58,252 nt of DNA from an uncultured Fusobacteriaceae bacterium (GCA_947038515.1 CAMQWJ010000009.1:1-58252), one strand, 5' to 3'; counted from the stretch's first letter, positions 28,119 through 38,367 are shown. The notes: a model not told the origin generated them from the sequence alone. Translations and numbers: made by a program.

Positions 28119-29118
28119 AAACTCTAAGGCAGGTATAGTATTTATTACTATACTGCTATTTTTTTTATGTGGTTGTTTTAGTGGAAAAATGAAACGATAT
28201 GAAGATGAAAAGTTTCTGTTTGGAACCTATATTAAAATAATCGTATATTCAACCTCTAAGAAAGAAGCAAAAAAGAATATAGAAATAGGATTTCAAGAAA
28301 TTGAAAGAGTAGAAAATAAGTTTAATAGTAAAGTTTCTGGAAGTATCATAGAAAGTCTTAATACTTCAAAGAAAAGAGAAATTCTATTGGATCCAGAAGG
28401 TCTTTATATGTTTAAAAAAATAGATGATATTTATAAATTGACAAAATATAAATATGATATAACAATTAACCCTCTTTTAGAAGTGTGGGGATTTTTTAGT
28501 AGTAAAGAGTCTGAAAATATTCCAACAACTTTGGAAATTGAAGCTGCTAAAGAGCTTGTTGGTTTTGAGAAAGTTAGTGTCAAAAATGGATTGTTAAAAT
28601 TAAATGGAAATGTAAAAGAATTGGATACAGGTTCATTTTTAAAAGGATATGCCTTAGAGATGGCTAAAAAAAAGATGATAGAAGCAGGAGTAACCAAAGC
28701 TTTTCTTACTTCTGTATCAAGTATAACAACAATTGGAGTAAAACCTAGTGATGTTCCTTGGAAAGTAGGGATTCAAAATCCAAATATTTCAAAAGAAATT
28801 TTAGGATATGTAACACTTGATGGTGAAAGTATGGGGATTTCAGGAGATTATCAGACTCTTGTGGAAATAAATGGAAAAAAGTATCATCATATTATTGATA
28901 AAAATACAGGATACCCTATTTTAGATAAAAAAATGGTTGTTATTGTTGGAGATGATGGATTTATGGTAGACTTACTTTCAACAGGATTATTTTTAATGGG
29001 AAAAGAAGAGGTTGAAAGCTATATAAAGGACAATAAAAAATTTAAAATATTAGTTGTTTGGAAAAACATGAGTATTTCTAAAAGTAAGAATTTTGAATTG
29101 AATTCTTTGAAGAATTAG
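28105..29118 (+). CDS. apbE: FAD:protein FMN transferase, lipoprotein
   Basis: Attaches FMN covalently to threonines of exported redox proteins such as Rnf or Nqr subunits. 337 residues. The N-terminus is a lipoprotein signal ending in LCGC (Cys24), so the enzyme is anchored facing the periplasm. ApbE blocks: GSFLKGYALEMA, TSVSSITTIG, GESMGISGDYQ and YHHIIDKNTGYPI. The start overlaps the end of rpoZ and lacks a strong Shine-Dalgarno, suggesting translational coupling. No Rnf or Nqr genes are in this window, so its substrate lies elsewhere. Confidence 0.92.
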   Translation: MMKIKNSKAGIVFITILLFFLCGCFSGKMKRYEDEKFLFGTYIKIIVYSTSKKEAKKNIEIGFQEIERVENKFNSKVSGSIIESLNTSKKREILLDPEGLYMFKKIDDIYKLTKYKYDITINPLLEVWGFFSSKESENIPTTLEIEAAKELVGFEKVSVKNGLLKLNGNVKELDTGSFLKGYALEMAKKKMIEAGVTKAFLTSVSSITTIGVKPSDVPWKVGIQNPNISKEILGYVTLDGESMGISGDYQTLVEINGKKYHHIIDKNTGYPILDKKMVVIVGDDGFMVDLLSTGLFLMGKEEVESYIKDNKKFKILVVWKNMSISKSKNFELNSLKN

Positions 29119-29147
29119 AAAAAAATAAAAAAAAACTTGTAAAAAAC

Positions 29148-29176
29148 TTGTAAAAAAATTATTCTTATAATATAAT
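29148..29176 (+). promoter_or_regulatory. Promoter for hppA
   Basis: TTGTAA (29148-29153), a 17-bp spacer and TATAAT (29171-29176). A second TATAAT overlaps at 29166-29171, and another ACTTGTAAAAAA copy lies 11 bases upstream. Confidence 0.6.
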
Positions 29177-29209
29177 TGGAATAAGTAAAAATAAAAACGG
29201 GGGGATAAA

Positions 29210-31222
29210 GTGGAAAATTTAGAAAATTTGCTATATTTTGGAGTCGTAGGTGGAATAGTATCATTGTTAGCTGCATTTTTATATGCAAAGAAAGTAGAAC
29301 GGTATACAATTGATATACCTAAAGTTGCAGAAATAACAGAAGCAATAAGAGATGGAGCAATGGCCTTTTTAGCAGCTGAGTATAAAATTTTAGTATGGTT
29401 TGTGGCGGGAGTTTCGATTTTACTTGGAATATTTTTAAATATTTCAGTTGCAGTAACATTTGTTTTGGGAGCAGTTATTTCTGGAATTGCAGGAAATTTA
29501 GGAATGAGAATAGCCACTAAAGCCAATGGAAGAACCTCAATGGCAGCAAAAGATGGTGGACTAGCAAAAGCGTTAGATGTAGCATTTGCTGGTGGAGCTG
29601 TTATGGGATTATCAGTGGTAGGACTTGGAATCTTAGGTCTATCAATCCTATTTTTATTTTTAGGAGTAAATAAAGAAACAATAGAAATAGTAACTGGATT
29701 TGGAATGGGTGCTTCATCAATAGCTCTTTTTGCTAGAGTAGGTGGTGGAATTTATACTAAAGCTGCCGATGTTGGAGCAGATTTAGTAGGAAAAGTTGAA
29801 GCTGGAATACCAGAGGACGATCCTAGAAACCCAGCAACAATAGCAGATAATGTTGGAGATAATGTTGGAGACGTTGCAGGAATGGGTGCAGACCTTTTTG
29901 AATCATATGTAGGTTCTTTAATTGCAGCAATGGCAATAGGTGCAACAATGAGTACTATGAAAAGTGAATATATGTTAGCTCCAATTTTGATATCATCATT
30001 TGGAATAGTAGCATCAATATTGGCAACTTTAACAGTTAGAACTTCTGATCCTGAACAAGTTTATCATAAATTAGAAAATGGAACTAGAATAGCAGGTGTC
30101 TTAGCTCTAATAGGTTCATTTGGAATAGTAAAATATCTAGGTCTTCCTTTAGGTGTATTTGGAGCTATAGTAGCTGGATTGGTTGCTGGATTAGTAATAG
30201 CATTCTTTACTGGATTATATACAGATACTGGAAAGAAAGCAGTTAATAGAATAGCAGATTCAGCAGCAACAGGTGCAGCAACAACATTGATAGAAGGACT
30301 AGCAGTGGGAATGGAATCTACAGTAGCACCAATTATTGTAATTTGTATTGCAATTATGTCTGCTTTTTCAATGGCAGGATTATATGGAATAGCAATAGCT
30401 GCAGTGGGAATGCTTGCAACAACAGGGATGGTAGTAGCAGTAGATGCTTATGGTCCAGTAGCAGATAATGCAGGTGGAATAGCAGAGATGGCAGGATTAC
30501 CACCAGAAGTTAGAGAGTGTACAGACAAGTTAGATGCAGTAGGAAATTCAACTGCAGCAGTAGGAAAAGGATTTGCAATAGGTTCAGCAGCTTTAACTGC
30601 ACTATCTTTATTTGCAGCATATAAATCAACAATTGAATCAGCAACAGGAAAAGTACTTGCAATAGATATAGTAAATCCAAAAGTAATTGTTGGATTATTT
30701 ATAGGTGGAATGTTAACATTCTTGTTCTCTGCTCTTACAATGACAGCAGTAGGAAAAGCAGCTATGGAAATGGTTGAAGAAGTTAGAAGACAGTTTAGAG
30801 AAATCCCAGGAATTCTTGAAGGAACTGGAAAACCTGATTATAAGAGATGTGTTGAAATTTCTACAAATTCTTCACTAAGAGAAATGATTTTACCAGGGAT
30901 ACTAGCAATAGCAGCCCCAGTAATTGTTGGTCTTTGGTCTGTAGAAGCCCTAGGAGGACTTCTTGCAGGTGCTTTAGTTACAGGAATTCTTATGGCTATA
31001 ATGATGGCTAATGCTGGTGGAGCTTGGGATAATGCAAAAAAACAAATTGAAGCTGGATATAAAGGGGATGGAAAAGGTTCAGACCGTCATAAAGCAGCAG
31101 TTGTTGGAGATACTGTAGGAGATCCATTTAAGGATACATCAGGACCTTCTTTAAATATATTAATAAAATTAATGACTATAGTTTCATTAGTTTTAGTTCC
31201 ACTTTTTGTTAAATTTATGTAA
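29210..31222 (+). CDS. hppA: Membrane-bound ion-translocating pyrophosphatase, K+-dependent type
   Basis: Pumps Na+ or H+ across the inner membrane using pyrophosphate. 670 residues and about 16 membrane helices, the family size. The pyrophosphate site [20 protein letters not shown] and the late [18 protein letters not shown] are complete. [11 protein letters not shown] has Ala where K+-independent enzymes have Lys, which by family knowledge marks the K+-dependent class. Na+ versus H+ cannot be decided by eye. Starts at GTG 29210 after GGGGGGA. Monocistronic, with its own promoter and terminator. Confidence 0.95.
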   Translation: MENLENLLYFGVVGGIVSLLAAFLYAKKVERYTIDIPKVAEITEAIRDGAMAFLAAEYKILVWFVAGVSILLGIFLNISVAVTFVLGAVISGIAGNLGMRIATKANGRTSMAAKDGGLAKALDVAFAGGAVMGLSVVGLGILGLSILFLFLGVNKETIEIVTGFGMGASSIALFARVGGGIYTKAADVGADLVGKVEAGIPEDDPRNPATIADNVGDNVGDVAGMGADLFESYVGSLIAAMAIGATMSTMKSEYMLAPILISSFGIVASILATLTVRTSDPEQVYHKLENGTRIAGVLALIGSFGIVKYLGLPLGVFGAIVAGLVAGLVIAFFTGLYTDTGKKAVNRIADSAATGAATTLIEGLAVGMESTVAPIIVICIAIMSAFSMAGLYGIAIAAVGMLATTGMVVAVDAYGPVADNAGGIAEMAGLPPEVRECTDKLDAVGNSTAAVGKGFAIGSAALTALSLFAAYKSTIESATGKVLAIDIVNPKVIVGLFIGGMLTFLFSALTMTAVGKAAMEMVEEVRRQFREIPGILEGTGKPDYKRCVEISTNSSLREMILPGILAIAAPVIVGLWSVEALGGLLAGALVTGILMAIMMANAGGAWDNAKKQIEAGYKGDGKGSDRHKAAVVGDTVGDPFKDTSGPSLNILIKLMTIVSLVLVPLFVKFM

Positions 31223-31249
31223 TAAAAAGTTATAACAATTTTCAAGGGA

Positions 31250-31285
31250 AAACTCTAGTAGAAAAAGTCTACTAGAGTTTTTTCA
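31250..31285 (+). terminator. Terminator shared by hppA and the convergent sigma gene
   Basis: AAACTCTAGTAG (31250-31261) pairs with CTACTAGAGTTT (31269-31280) around a 7-nt loop, then a T tract for hppA. The stop codon of the minus-strand sigma gene lies inside the right arm. Read from the minus strand it is followed by four T, so it can work both ways. Confidence 0.85.
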
Positions 31286-32093
31286 TTTTTTTAGCTAAGA
31301 TCATTAGTCTTTTCATGGATTTCAAATGAATCTGCCTAACTGCTTCTTTGGTAAGATTAAGCTTAAGTGCTATTTTCATAAAAGAACTCTCCTCTGAACC
31401 ATTAAGACCATAGCGTTCTTGAAAAATAAAATTTTCTCGTGGAGTTAAAGTATTTAAAATTTTTTTTAGACATGCTTCATTTTCTCTGTTTTCAATGATT
31501 TTTTCTGTAGAAAAAAAATTACTAGAATAGTCATAAGGATGGTTAAGAGTTTCAGAGATTAAATCTTGTTTTTGAATAGTACTAGAGTTTTCAATATTAG
31601 ATAGAATAGAAAGTAATTTTTTTGGAGTAATATTTAAATGGTTAGCACTAATTTCAAGTGTAGGAAGAGATCCTTTAGTTTTTAAAAAATAAGAAGAAAA
31701 TGCTATGTTTTTATTAAGAATACGAATAATATTTTGTGGCAACCGTATCATTCTTTGCTGTTGATATTTAGAAATATATTCTTTAATCCAAGGAGTAGCA
31801 TAAGTTGAGAGTCTAAAATTTAGAGTATGGTCAAATTTATTAATTGCATGTATTAAACCTAGTGTCCCTTCTTGGATTAGATCTTGAATATTGTGAGGGG
31901 GTATTAAAGAGGATCTAGCAATGTTGATAACTAATTTTAAATTTGAATTTATTAAAAGTTCTCTTGCAATAATATCATTATCAAGCAATAATAAAAATAA
32001 TCTTTTTTCCTCTTGGGGAGTAAGAAGTTGAAATTCTTCTACAGCCTTTAAGTATAATTGGTATGAATTTTCATTGAAATCTTTATTTTTCAT
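31272..32093 (-). CDS. Alternative sigma-70 family factor (group 2/3)
   Basis: 273 residues from the ATG with GGAGG five bases upstream; a TTG four codons earlier overlaps that site and is rejected. It has the sigma-70 region 2 core (NLKLVINIARSSLIPPHNIQ, DLIQEGTLGLIHAINKFD, LSTYATPWIKEYI), a region 3, and a region 4 helix-turn-helix (LTPRENFIFQERYGL ... LNLTKEAVRQIHLKSMKRL). It is too short and lacks region 1.1, so it is not the housekeeping factor. No anti-sigma gene lies beside it. Its regulon is unknown. Confidence 0.85.
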   Translation of the reverse strand: MKNKDFNENSYQLYLKAVEEFQLLTPQEEKRLFLLLLDNDIIARELLINSNLKLVINIARSSLIPPHNIQDLIQEGTLGLIHAINKFDHTLNFRLSTYATPWIKEYISKYQQQRMIRLPQNIIRILNKNIAFSSYFLKTKGSLPTLEISANHLNITPKKLLSILSNIENSSTIQKQDLISETLNHPYDYSSNFFSTEKIIENRENEACLKKILNTLTPRENFIFQERYGLNGSEESSFMKIALKLNLTKEAVRQIHLKSMKRLMILAKKMKKL

Positions 32094-32133
32094 AGTGACC
32101 TCCAAAGTGATCTTAAAATAAAAAAAATAGGAA

Positions 32134-32153
32134 AACTTCTTATTAAAGAAGTA
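32134..32153. repeat. Palindrome in the sigma/DUF2164 divergent region
   Basis: ACTTCTT and AAAGAAGT-type arms around TATTA, an AT-rich inverted repeat about 45 bases before the sigma start. It could be an operator or a weak hairpin in the sigma leader; the sequence alone does not decide. Confidence 0.35.
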
Positions 32154-32164
32154 GATATCAATTG

Positions 32165-32192
32165 TTGCTTAAATTAAAATTCATGATATAAT
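32165..32192 (+). promoter_or_regulatory. Promoter of the DUF2164 gene
   Basis: TTGCTT (32165-32170), 16-bp spacer, TATAAT (32187-32192) with TGA directly in front (extended -10). Confidence 0.65.
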
Positions 32193-32235
32193 AATTAAAT
32201 TAGAGAAAATAAAGTAAAGAAAGGAGAAAAATCAA

Positions 32236-32457
32236 ATGATTAGATTAAAAAAAGAAGAAAAAGAAGAAATTATTAGAGAAATCCAATATTTTTATCAAGA
32301 TGAACGAGAGGAAGAAATTGGAGCATTGGCTTCAGAAATACTTTTAGATTTTATAACACTGAAGTTGGGCAAATTTTATTATAATAAAGGGGTTCAAGAT
32401 TCAGAAAAATATTTAAAGGAAAAGTTATCAGAATTATCAGAAATTGAAAAATACTAA
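32236..32457 (+). CDS. DUF2164 family protein
   Basis: 73 residues matching the DUF2164 pattern: an N-terminal basic stretch, FYQDEREEEIGALASEILLDFI, and YYNKGVQDSEKYL. Function of the family is unknown. AAGGAG precedes ATG 32236. It is a single-gene unit divergent from the sigma factor, with its own promoter and a shared terminator downstream. Confidence 0.75.
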   Translation: MIRLKKEEKEEIIREIQYFYQDEREEEIGALASEILLDFITLKLGKFYYNKGVQDSEKYLKEKLSELSEIEKY

Positions 32458-32461
32458 AAAG

Positions 32462-32489
32462 GGATAACTTATATTGGAATAAGTTATCC
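32462..32489 (-). terminator. Terminator between the DUF2164 gene and the AGCS symporter gene
   Basis: GGATAACTTAT pairs perfectly with ATAAGTTATCC around a 6-nt loop. The T tract (CCCTTTTTAG) is on the minus-strand side, so it primarily ends the symporter transcript; it can also stop the convergent DUF2164 transcript. Confidence 0.75.
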
Positions 32490-32547
32490 GTTTATGTGTA
32501 GTTGGTCTATATTGATTTTTTACTTGGTAGCATTGAAGTTAATAAAA

Positions 32548-33951
32548 TTAATTTAAGTCATCATCCCAACATTGAACATTTTGAGGATTAGGAAGATCGA
32601 TGTTGTTTTTACTAAATGTAGGATCAAGTCCTTGTTTCTTTTGATGATCATAATCAGCTAATGCTGAGAAAGCAACTTTTCCAAGAAGAAGAATTGCAAT
32701 GATATTTAGAATTGTCATAAGTGCCATAAATAAATCAGCAGTATTCCAAATAAATTTCATTTCGGCAATGGAACCAAAAAATACCATTCCTATAACGAAA
32801 CCTCGATATAAATTAAGCCATAATTTATTAGTGCTTAAGAATTCTATATTGGTTTCACCATAATAATAATTACCTATAATAGAGCTAAAAGCGAAGAGTA
32901 GAATACAGATTGCAATAAAAATTCCTCCCCAACTTCCGACTTGTGAAGTAAGAGCATTTTGTGTTAATTGAATTCCATTAAGATTAGGGATAGTATGAAC
33001 TTTAGAGATAAGAATCATAAAAGCTGTACAAGAACAAATAATGATTGTATCAGTAAAAACACCTAAAGTTTGAACTAATCCCTGTTTAGCAGGGTGAGAA
33101 GTATGGGCACTAGCAGCAGCGTTGGGTGCAGATCCCATTCCAGCTTCATTAGAAAAAAGCCCTCTTTGTACTCCTGTTGAAATAACAGCACCAAAAGTTC
33201 CTCCAATAGCAGGTTTTATTGAAAAAGCATTGGAGAAAATATCTGAAAAAATTTGAGGAATCATTCCAATGTTTTTAATAATAACAAATAAAGAAACTAA
33301 AATATATAAAGTTGCCATAATAGGTACTACAACAGCACTAAAATTAGCAATTCTTTGAACACCACCAAAAATAATGATAGCAGTAAAAATAGCTAAAATA
33401 GAACCAACAATTAATCTATTAAATTGAAATGCTTCTTCAAATGCTAAGGTAATAGTATTGGATTGAACAGAATTAAAAATTAAACCAAAAGTTACAGTGA
33501 TAAGAATAGAAAAGAAGATTCCCATATATTTCATATTAAGAGCTCTCTCCATGTAATAAGCAGGTCCACCTCTGAAAGCCTCACCATCTTTAACTTTGTA
33601 GATTTGTGCAAGAGTACTCTCAACAAAACTTGAAGCACCTCCAAGTAAAGCAACAACCCACATCCAAAAAATTGAACCAGGTCCCCCTACAGAGATAGCA
33701 ATAGCAACACCGGCTAAGTTTCCTGTCCCCACCCGTGAGGCAGTACTCATACAAAAGGCTTTAAAAGAAGAAACGCCTTTTTTTTCTCCAACACTATCAG
33801 TGAGTAATTCAATCATATGCCGAATATATCTTAATTGGACAAAGTTTGTCCGAATAGAAAAATATATTCCTGTAAAAAGAAGTAAAGCCACTAAAATGTA
33901 ATTGTTTAAAAATCCTTTTAAAAAAGATATAGCATTATTTAAAAAAATCAT
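32548..33951 (-). CDS. Alanine/glycine:cation symporter, AGCS family
   Basis: 467-residue polytopic membrane protein importing small amino acids with Na+ (or H+). Family signatures: STASRVGTGNLAGVAIAISVGGPGSIFWMW, EAFRGGPAYYMERALN and GLFSNEAGMGSAPNAAASAHT. About 10-11 membrane helices. A clear GGAGG lies before its ATG and a good promoter further upstream. It diverges from an NSS-family symporter gene, so two Na+-driven amino acid uptake systems share one control region. Confidence 0.93.
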   Translation of the reverse strand: MIFLNNAISFLKGFLNNYILVALLLFTGIYFSIRTNFVQLRYIRHMIELLTDSVGEKKGVSSFKAFCMSTASRVGTGNLAGVAIAISVGGPGSIFWMWVVALLGGASSFVESTLAQIYKVKDGEAFRGGPAYYMERALNMKYMGIFFSILITVTFGLIFNSVQSNTITLAFEEAFQFNRLIVGSILAIFTAIIIFGGVQRIANFSAVVVPIMATLYILVSLFVIIKNIGMIPQIFSDIFSNAFSIKPAIGGTFGAVISTGVQRGLFSNEAGMGSAPNAAASAHTSHPAKQGLVQTLGVFTDTIIICSCTAFMILISKVHTIPNLNGIQLTQNALTSQVGSWGGIFIAICILLFAFSSIIGNYYYGETNIEFLSTNKLWLNLYRGFVIGMVFFGSIAEMKFIWNTADLFMALMTILNIIAILLLGKVAFSALADYDHQKKQGLDPTFSKNNIDLPNPQNVQCWDDDLN

Positions 33952-33991
33952 AACTCTCCTCCTTGAATATAAAAAAAAATATAATTATTTA

Positions 33992-34020
33992 AGTATACTT
34001 ATATATTGACAGTAAGTCAA
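33992..34020 (-). promoter_or_regulatory. Promoter of the AGCS symporter gene
   Basis: On the minus strand TTGACT (34020-34015), 17-bp spacer and TATACT (33997-33992). The -35 lies within the inverted repeat TTGAC-AGTAA-GTCAA (34006-34020), which may be an operator. Confidence 0.7.
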
Positions 34021-34215
34021 GAGGCAAAATTTTATTTTGTGAAATAAAGATTGATTTTTTAGGTATTATGAAGTAAAATTTAATAAAAAATAAGTTATTA
34101 TTTTTAGAAGTTCTGAAATTATTAAGAGAATTTATAGTAAAGAAACCAAAAAATAAAAAAAAAGTTTAATGTACTCCTTTTTTTTTAAATTAGTTTCAAT
34201 AAAAAGGGGTTGGAG

Positions 34216-35538
34216 ATGGAGAAAAATAAAATAAAAAGTAGAGATAAATTTAGTTCAAAACTAGGTTTTATAATAGCATGTATTGGTTCAGCTGTTGGAA
34301 TGGGTAATATATGGATGTTTCCATATAGAGTTGGACAATTTGGAGGGGCTAGTTTTTTAATTCCTTATTTTATTTTTGTCATTCTAATTGGATTTACAGG
34401 TGTTATTGGAGAAATGACATTAGGTCGTTCTATGAAAACAGGACCTTTAGGTGCATTTGAAAAAGCCTTTGAAAGAAGAGGTCTTAAAGGTGGAAAACTA
34501 ATAGGGATGATCCCGGTGTTAGGTTCTCTGGCAATAGCAATAGGGTACTCTGTTGTTATAGGTTGGATTCTAAAGTATATCTTTTTGTCTTTTACAGGAG
34601 AGATAATATCACAATCTAGTGGAGAAATTTTTGGAAAATTGGCAATAAATTTTGGAAGTTTGTCATGGCATATGACTGCTTTAATAATAACTTTTTTAGT
34701 GATGTCTTTAGGCGTGGCAAAAGGAATAGAAAAAATTAATAAAATATTAATGCCATTATTTTTTTGTATGTTTGTATTTTTGGCTATCAAAATTTATTTT
34801 TTACCAAATTCAGGAGCCGGGTACAATTACTTGTTTCAGTTTGAATGGAAGTCACTTTTGAATTTAAAAACTTGGCTATATGCCCTAGGGCAAGCTTTCT
34901 TTTCACTTTCACTGGCAGGTTCAGGAACTGTAGTATATGGAAGTTACCTAGATAAAAAATCTGACATAGTAAATTCAGCAATGAATGTATCAATTTTTGA
35001 TACCTGTGCAGCAATGTTGGCTGCCTTGGTAGTTATTCCAGCAGTTTTTGCTTATGGAATAGCTCCAACAGCAGGTCCTGGTCTGATGTTCGTAGTTTTA
35101 CCTATGGTATTTAAAAGTATGCCTGGAGGACAATTAATTTCAATTCTTTTTTTTGTTGCAGTTCTCTTTGCTGGGATAACATCACTGATAAACTTATTTG
35201 AAACACCGATTGAGACATTGGAACATAAGTTAAAACTATCGAGACGTTCTTCTATAATAATAATTGGAGCCATAGCTTTTGGAGTAGGAATATTTTTAGA
35301 GGGAGACTATTTATCACCTTGGATGGATTTTGTTTCTATTTATATAATTCCATTAGGAGCATTATTAGCAGGAATAGTTATTTTCTGGATATGTGAAACA
35401 GGTTTTGCAAGAAAAGAAGCTCAGTTAGGAAGAGAAAAAATTATAGGGGCATGGTTTGAACCAATGACTAAATATGTATTCTGTGGAATCGCATTATTAG
35501 TATATATAGCGAGTTTAGTTTATGGTGATTTAGGATGA
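34216..35538 (+). CDS. Neurotransmitter:sodium symporter (NSS) family amino acid transporter
   Basis: 440-residue Na+-coupled transporter. The first helix contains SAVGMGNIWMFPYRVGQFGGASFLIPY, the Na+/substrate-binding signature of LeuT-type proteins; FFSLSLAGSGTVVYGSY is the helix 6 region. At this length it resembles the 11-helix bacterial NSS proteins such as Fusobacterium nucleatum Tyt1, a tyrosine transporter, but the substrate here is not proven. ATG 34216 is preferred with AAAGGGG upstream; TTG 34210 is an alternative. Divergent from the AGCS symporter. Confidence 0.9.
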   Translation: MEKNKIKSRDKFSSKLGFIIACIGSAVGMGNIWMFPYRVGQFGGASFLIPYFIFVILIGFTGVIGEMTLGRSMKTGPLGAFEKAFERRGLKGGKLIGMIPVLGSLAIAIGYSVVIGWILKYIFLSFTGEIISQSSGEIFGKLAINFGSLSWHMTALIITFLVMSLGVAKGIEKINKILMPLFFCMFVFLAIKIYFLPNSGAGYNYLFQFEWKSLLNLKTWLYALGQAFFSLSLAGSGTVVYGSYLDKKSDIVNSAMNVSIFDTCAAMLAALVVIPAVFAYGIAPTAGPGLMFVVLPMVFKSMPGGQLISILFFVAVLFAGITSLINLFETPIETLEHKLKLSRRSSIIIIGAIAFGVGIFLEGDYLSPWMDFVSIYIIPLGALLAGIVIFWICETGFARKEAQLGREKIIGAWFEPMTKYVFCGIALLVYIASLVYGDLG

Positions 35539-35755
35539 AAATTGTGAAAATCTATGTTTTAGACAAGGTTTTGAAAAAGAAAAAAGTTTAAATATTAAAT
35601 GAAATATATGAAAAAATAAAAGGTCATATATTAAATGATACTTTATAGGAAAGAAACTATCAAAAATAAGAATTAGAGTTAGAATTATTTATTTATTTGT
35701 GGTATAATATTTTATAGTTAATGAAAAAAGATGTTAAAGCAAAGGGAGACTTATT

Positions 35756-36328
35756 ATGTTACGAACTGAAATATTTAGAATTTATTCGTCTGAAAGTATA
35801 ATCGAACTTAAAGAAAAAGAAAATAACCTAAGGGTTGAACTAATACTTGAACCAGATAACTATAAAAAACTTAATAAATTAGGAAAAATATTATATTATA
35901 CAAAAGATTTAGAAGGTGCAATATCTATTTATGAAAAATTGGTAAAGTTGAAACCAGATAATCATGGATTTATTAGTTTCTTAGGATACCTTTACTATGA
36001 AAAAGATTATTTTCAACAAGCAATTGAGTGTTTGGAAAAATCTTTGGAATTAGATCCAGAAGGAGCATTTAGATATTTTATTTTAGGTAATGCTTACTCA
36101 AGAATAGGTGCAATAAAGCAAGCAGTATCAAATTATGATTTTGCTATATTTTTAGATTTTGATATATATAAAGCTCATTTAGATTTTGCTAAAAAATTTG
36201 AAAACATGAATAGATTAAAGAGAGCTATAAAAGCATATATTGCAGCTTATGAAATTGATCCAAGAGATAAAAAAATAAAAGCTAAAATAGAAACTCTTAA
36301 AATAAAAATCTCTGAAAATTATAAGTGA
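35756..36328 (+). CDS. Tetratricopeptide repeat protein
   Basis: 190 residues with about four TPR units between residues 30 and 180 (for example LGKILYYTKDLEGAISIYEKLVKLKPDN and LGYLYYEKDYFQQAIECLEKSLELDPEG). No signal peptide or membrane segment, so it is probably a cytoplasmic scaffold for protein contacts. AGGGAG precedes ATG 35756; a TATAAT at 35703-35708 is a likely -10. Function unknown. Confidence 0.85.
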   Translation: MLRTEIFRIYSSESIIELKEKENNLRVELILEPDNYKKLNKLGKILYYTKDLEGAISIYEKLVKLKPDNHGFISFLGYLYYEKDYFQQAIECLEKSLELDPEGAFRYFILGNAYSRIGAIKQAVSNYDFAIFLDFDIYKAHLDFAKKFENMNRLKRAIKAYIAAYEIDPRDKKIKAKIETLKIKISENYK

Positions 36329-36361
36329 AAATTGGGTAGAAGCAATTCTATCCAATTTTTA
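36328..36361 (+). terminator. Terminator after the TPR gene
   Basis: AAAATTGGGTAGA pairs perfectly with TCTATCCAATTTT around a 6-nt loop, ending in a T tract. It begins at the stop codon. Confidence 0.8.
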
Positions 36362-36401
36362 TAGAGGCAAGGTTAATTAAGTAGGGCGAGGATGGTGAGG
36401 A

Positions 36402-36956
36402 ATGAGTGGTACTATTTTTATATTAATAATAATTTTAATAGTCTTTGGATTATCAAGTGGAAAAATATTAAATTATATTCCGTTTATATTTTTGTTAGGC
36501 CTGCTGTGGATGCTATCTTTTGGCTTTGGAATTTTTAGTTGGTTACTAGGTCATCCTATGATATTTTTAATTTTGATAGTAGGTTATTTGTTAATGCCTA
36601 AAAATGCAACACCAAAGAAAAAAACAACGTTTTATTATAAAAATACAGGAGATAGCAAAGGGTTTGAAGATTTTTTTAGACAGAGCGGAAACTTTTACGA
36701 GGGTAATAATAATGGCAGTTATCAAAATAACTATCAAAATTTTACAGGGTACCAAGATCTATCAGGAGATTATAGAAATATAGGTGTGAATGAACAAAGT
36801 ACAAAAGAGGAAGTAAAAAAAGCATATCGAGAACTAGCTAAAAAATATCATCCGGATAAATTTATGAATGCAACGGAGAAAGAGAAGTTGGAAAGTGAAA
36901 GAAAGTTTAAAGAAATTAATGAAAGTTATGAAAAAATCTCTAAAAAATTTAATTGA
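36402..36956 (+). CDS. Membrane-anchored J-domain protein
   Basis: 184 residues: two or three hydrophobic helices in residues 3-65, a polar Asn-rich linker, then a C-terminal J domain (about 125-184) with the HPD motif at 150-152 (KYHPDKF). A J domain recruits and activates Hsp70/DnaK, here presumably at the membrane surface. It is not DnaJ itself (no zinc region) and not classic DjlA (no TerB domain). The start has AGGATGGTGAGGA upstream. The gene ends 61 bases before glmU. Confidence 0.85.
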   Translation: MSGTIFILIIILIVFGLSSGKILNYIPFIFLLGLLWMLSFGFGIFSWLLGHPMIFLILIVGYLLMPKNATPKKKTTFYYKNTGDSKGFEDFFRQSGNFYEGNNNGSYQNNYQNFTGYQDLSGDYRNIGVNEQSTKEEVKKAYRELAKKYHPDKFMNATEKEKLESERKFKEINESYEKISKKFN

Positions 36957-37017
36957 TTTTAATTTTAAGAGTATAAAAATGAAAAAAGTTAAATTAGAAA
37001 ATAAAGGAGCTGAGCAA

Positions 37018-38367
37018 GTGGAACTTAAGGGGCTTATCTTAGGTGCAGGAAAAGGAACTAGAATGAATTCAGAAATACCCAAAGTTATTCACAGGGTAAA
37101 TGGGGTTCCCATGATAAAGAAAATATTAAATGTTTTGGGTGAGGTTGGAGTTTTAGAAAATATTTTAATTTTAGGGCATAAAAAAGAAGAGGTTTTAAAG
37201 GAACTTGGAAATGTAGAGTTTGTTGTTCAAGAGGAACAACTGGGAACAGGGCATGCTGTTATGATGGCGAAAGAAAAATTTCAAAATTATTCTGGTGATA
37301 TAATGGTTCTTTGTGGAGACACTCCTTTATTAAAACCAGAAACTTTAAAAAATCTTTATTTAACTCATAAGAAAACAGGGAGTGTAACAACAATATTAAC
37401 TTCAATTTATGAAAATCCTTTTGGTTATGGAAGGATAGTAAAGGAGTTGGATAAGATAAAGGGTATTGTTGAGGAAAAAGAAGCAAATGAAGAAATTAAA
37501 AAAATAAAAGAAGTAAATGCAGGGGTTTATTGCTTTAATTCTAAAGAATTATTTAAAGCTTTAGAAAAAGTAAAATCTGATAATTTAAAAGGTGAATGCT
37601 ATCTTACAGATGTTATTGGCATTCAAGTGGAAGAGGGAAAGGAAGTAGCAACATATTGTTTAGATGATAATATGGAGATTTTAGGAGTTAATTCAAAAGT
37701 GGAACTTTCTATTGCTGAAAAAGTTTTGAGAGAAAGAAAAAATTTGGAGTTAATGGAAGAAGGTGTAATTTTAATTGATTCAAATACTGTCTATATAGAG
37801 GAACAAGTTAAAATAGGAAGAGATACTATTATTTATCCAAATACAATTATACAAGGTAAAACAGAAATCGGTGAAAATTGTAAAATACTTGGAAATACAA
37901 GAATAATAGATTGTATAATAGGTGATGGGGTAGAAATAGAAAGCTCAGTACTGGAAGAGAGTATAATAGAAAAGAATTGTACAATAGGACCTTTTGCTCA
38001 TCTAAGACCTTTAGCTCACTTGAAAGAAAAAGTACATATAGGAAACTTTGTAGAAGTAAAAAAATCAATACTTGAAACAGGGGTAAAAGTCGGACATTTG
38101 ACTTATTTAGGAGATGCAACTATTGGAGAGCATACTAATATAGGGGCAGGGACAATAACCTGCAATTATGATGGTGTTAATAAATATAAAACAACGATAG
38201 GAAAAAAAGTTTTTATAGGTAGTGATACTATGCTTGTTGCACCAGTTTTTATAGGGGACAATGCTGTAACAGGGGCAGGCTCTGTAATAACTAAAGATGT
38301 TCCAAAAAACAGCTTAGGGGTAGAAAGAAATAAACAAATAATAAAAATTGACTGGAGGAAAAAGTAA
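37018..38367 (+). CDS. glmU: Bifunctional UDP-N-acetylglucosamine pyrophosphorylase/acetyltransferase
   Basis: Makes UDP-GlcNAc for peptidoglycan and lipopolysaccharide. 449 residues from GTG 37018, chosen because AAAGGAG lies eight bases before it and similarity starts there. N-terminal uridylyltransferase with LGAGKGTRM (8-16) and CGDTPLL; C-terminal left-handed beta-helix acetyltransferase with hexapeptide repeats, [20 protein letters not shown] and [11 protein letters not shown]. The reading frame stays open far upstream into the J-domain gene, but that part is not coding. prs starts directly after the stop codon, as in many bacteria. Confidence 0.95.
   Translation: MELKGLILGAGKGTRMNSEIPKVIHRVNGVPMIKKILNVLGEVGVLENILILGHKKEEVLKELGNVEFVVQEEQLGTGHAVMMAKEKFQNYSGDIMVLCGDTPLLKPETLKNLYLTHKKTGSVTTILTSIYENPFGYGRIVKELDKIKGIVEEKEANEEIKKIKEVNAGVYCFNSKELFKALEKVKSDNLKGECYLTDVIGIQVEEGKEVATYCLDDNMEILGVNSKVELSIAEKVLRERKNLELMEEGVILIDSNTVYIEEQVKIGRDTIIYPNTIIQGKTEIGENCKILGNTRIIDCIIGDGVEIESSVLEESIIEKNCTIGPFAHLRPLAHLKEKVHIGNFVEVKKSILETGVKVGHLTYLGDATIGEHTNIGAGTITCNYDGVNKYKTTIGKKVFIGSDTMLVAPVFIGDNAVTGAGSVITKDVPKNSLGVERNKQIIKIDWRKK

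Noticed and set aside
29050-29526. 158-codon minus-strand frame opposite the start of hppA
   Set aside because: Shadow of a membrane protein gene; it also covers the hppA promoter.
36868-37017. 50-codon N-terminal extension of glmU
   Set aside because: It overlaps the J-domain gene in another frame; GTG 37018 has its own ribosome binding site and begins the conserved sequence.
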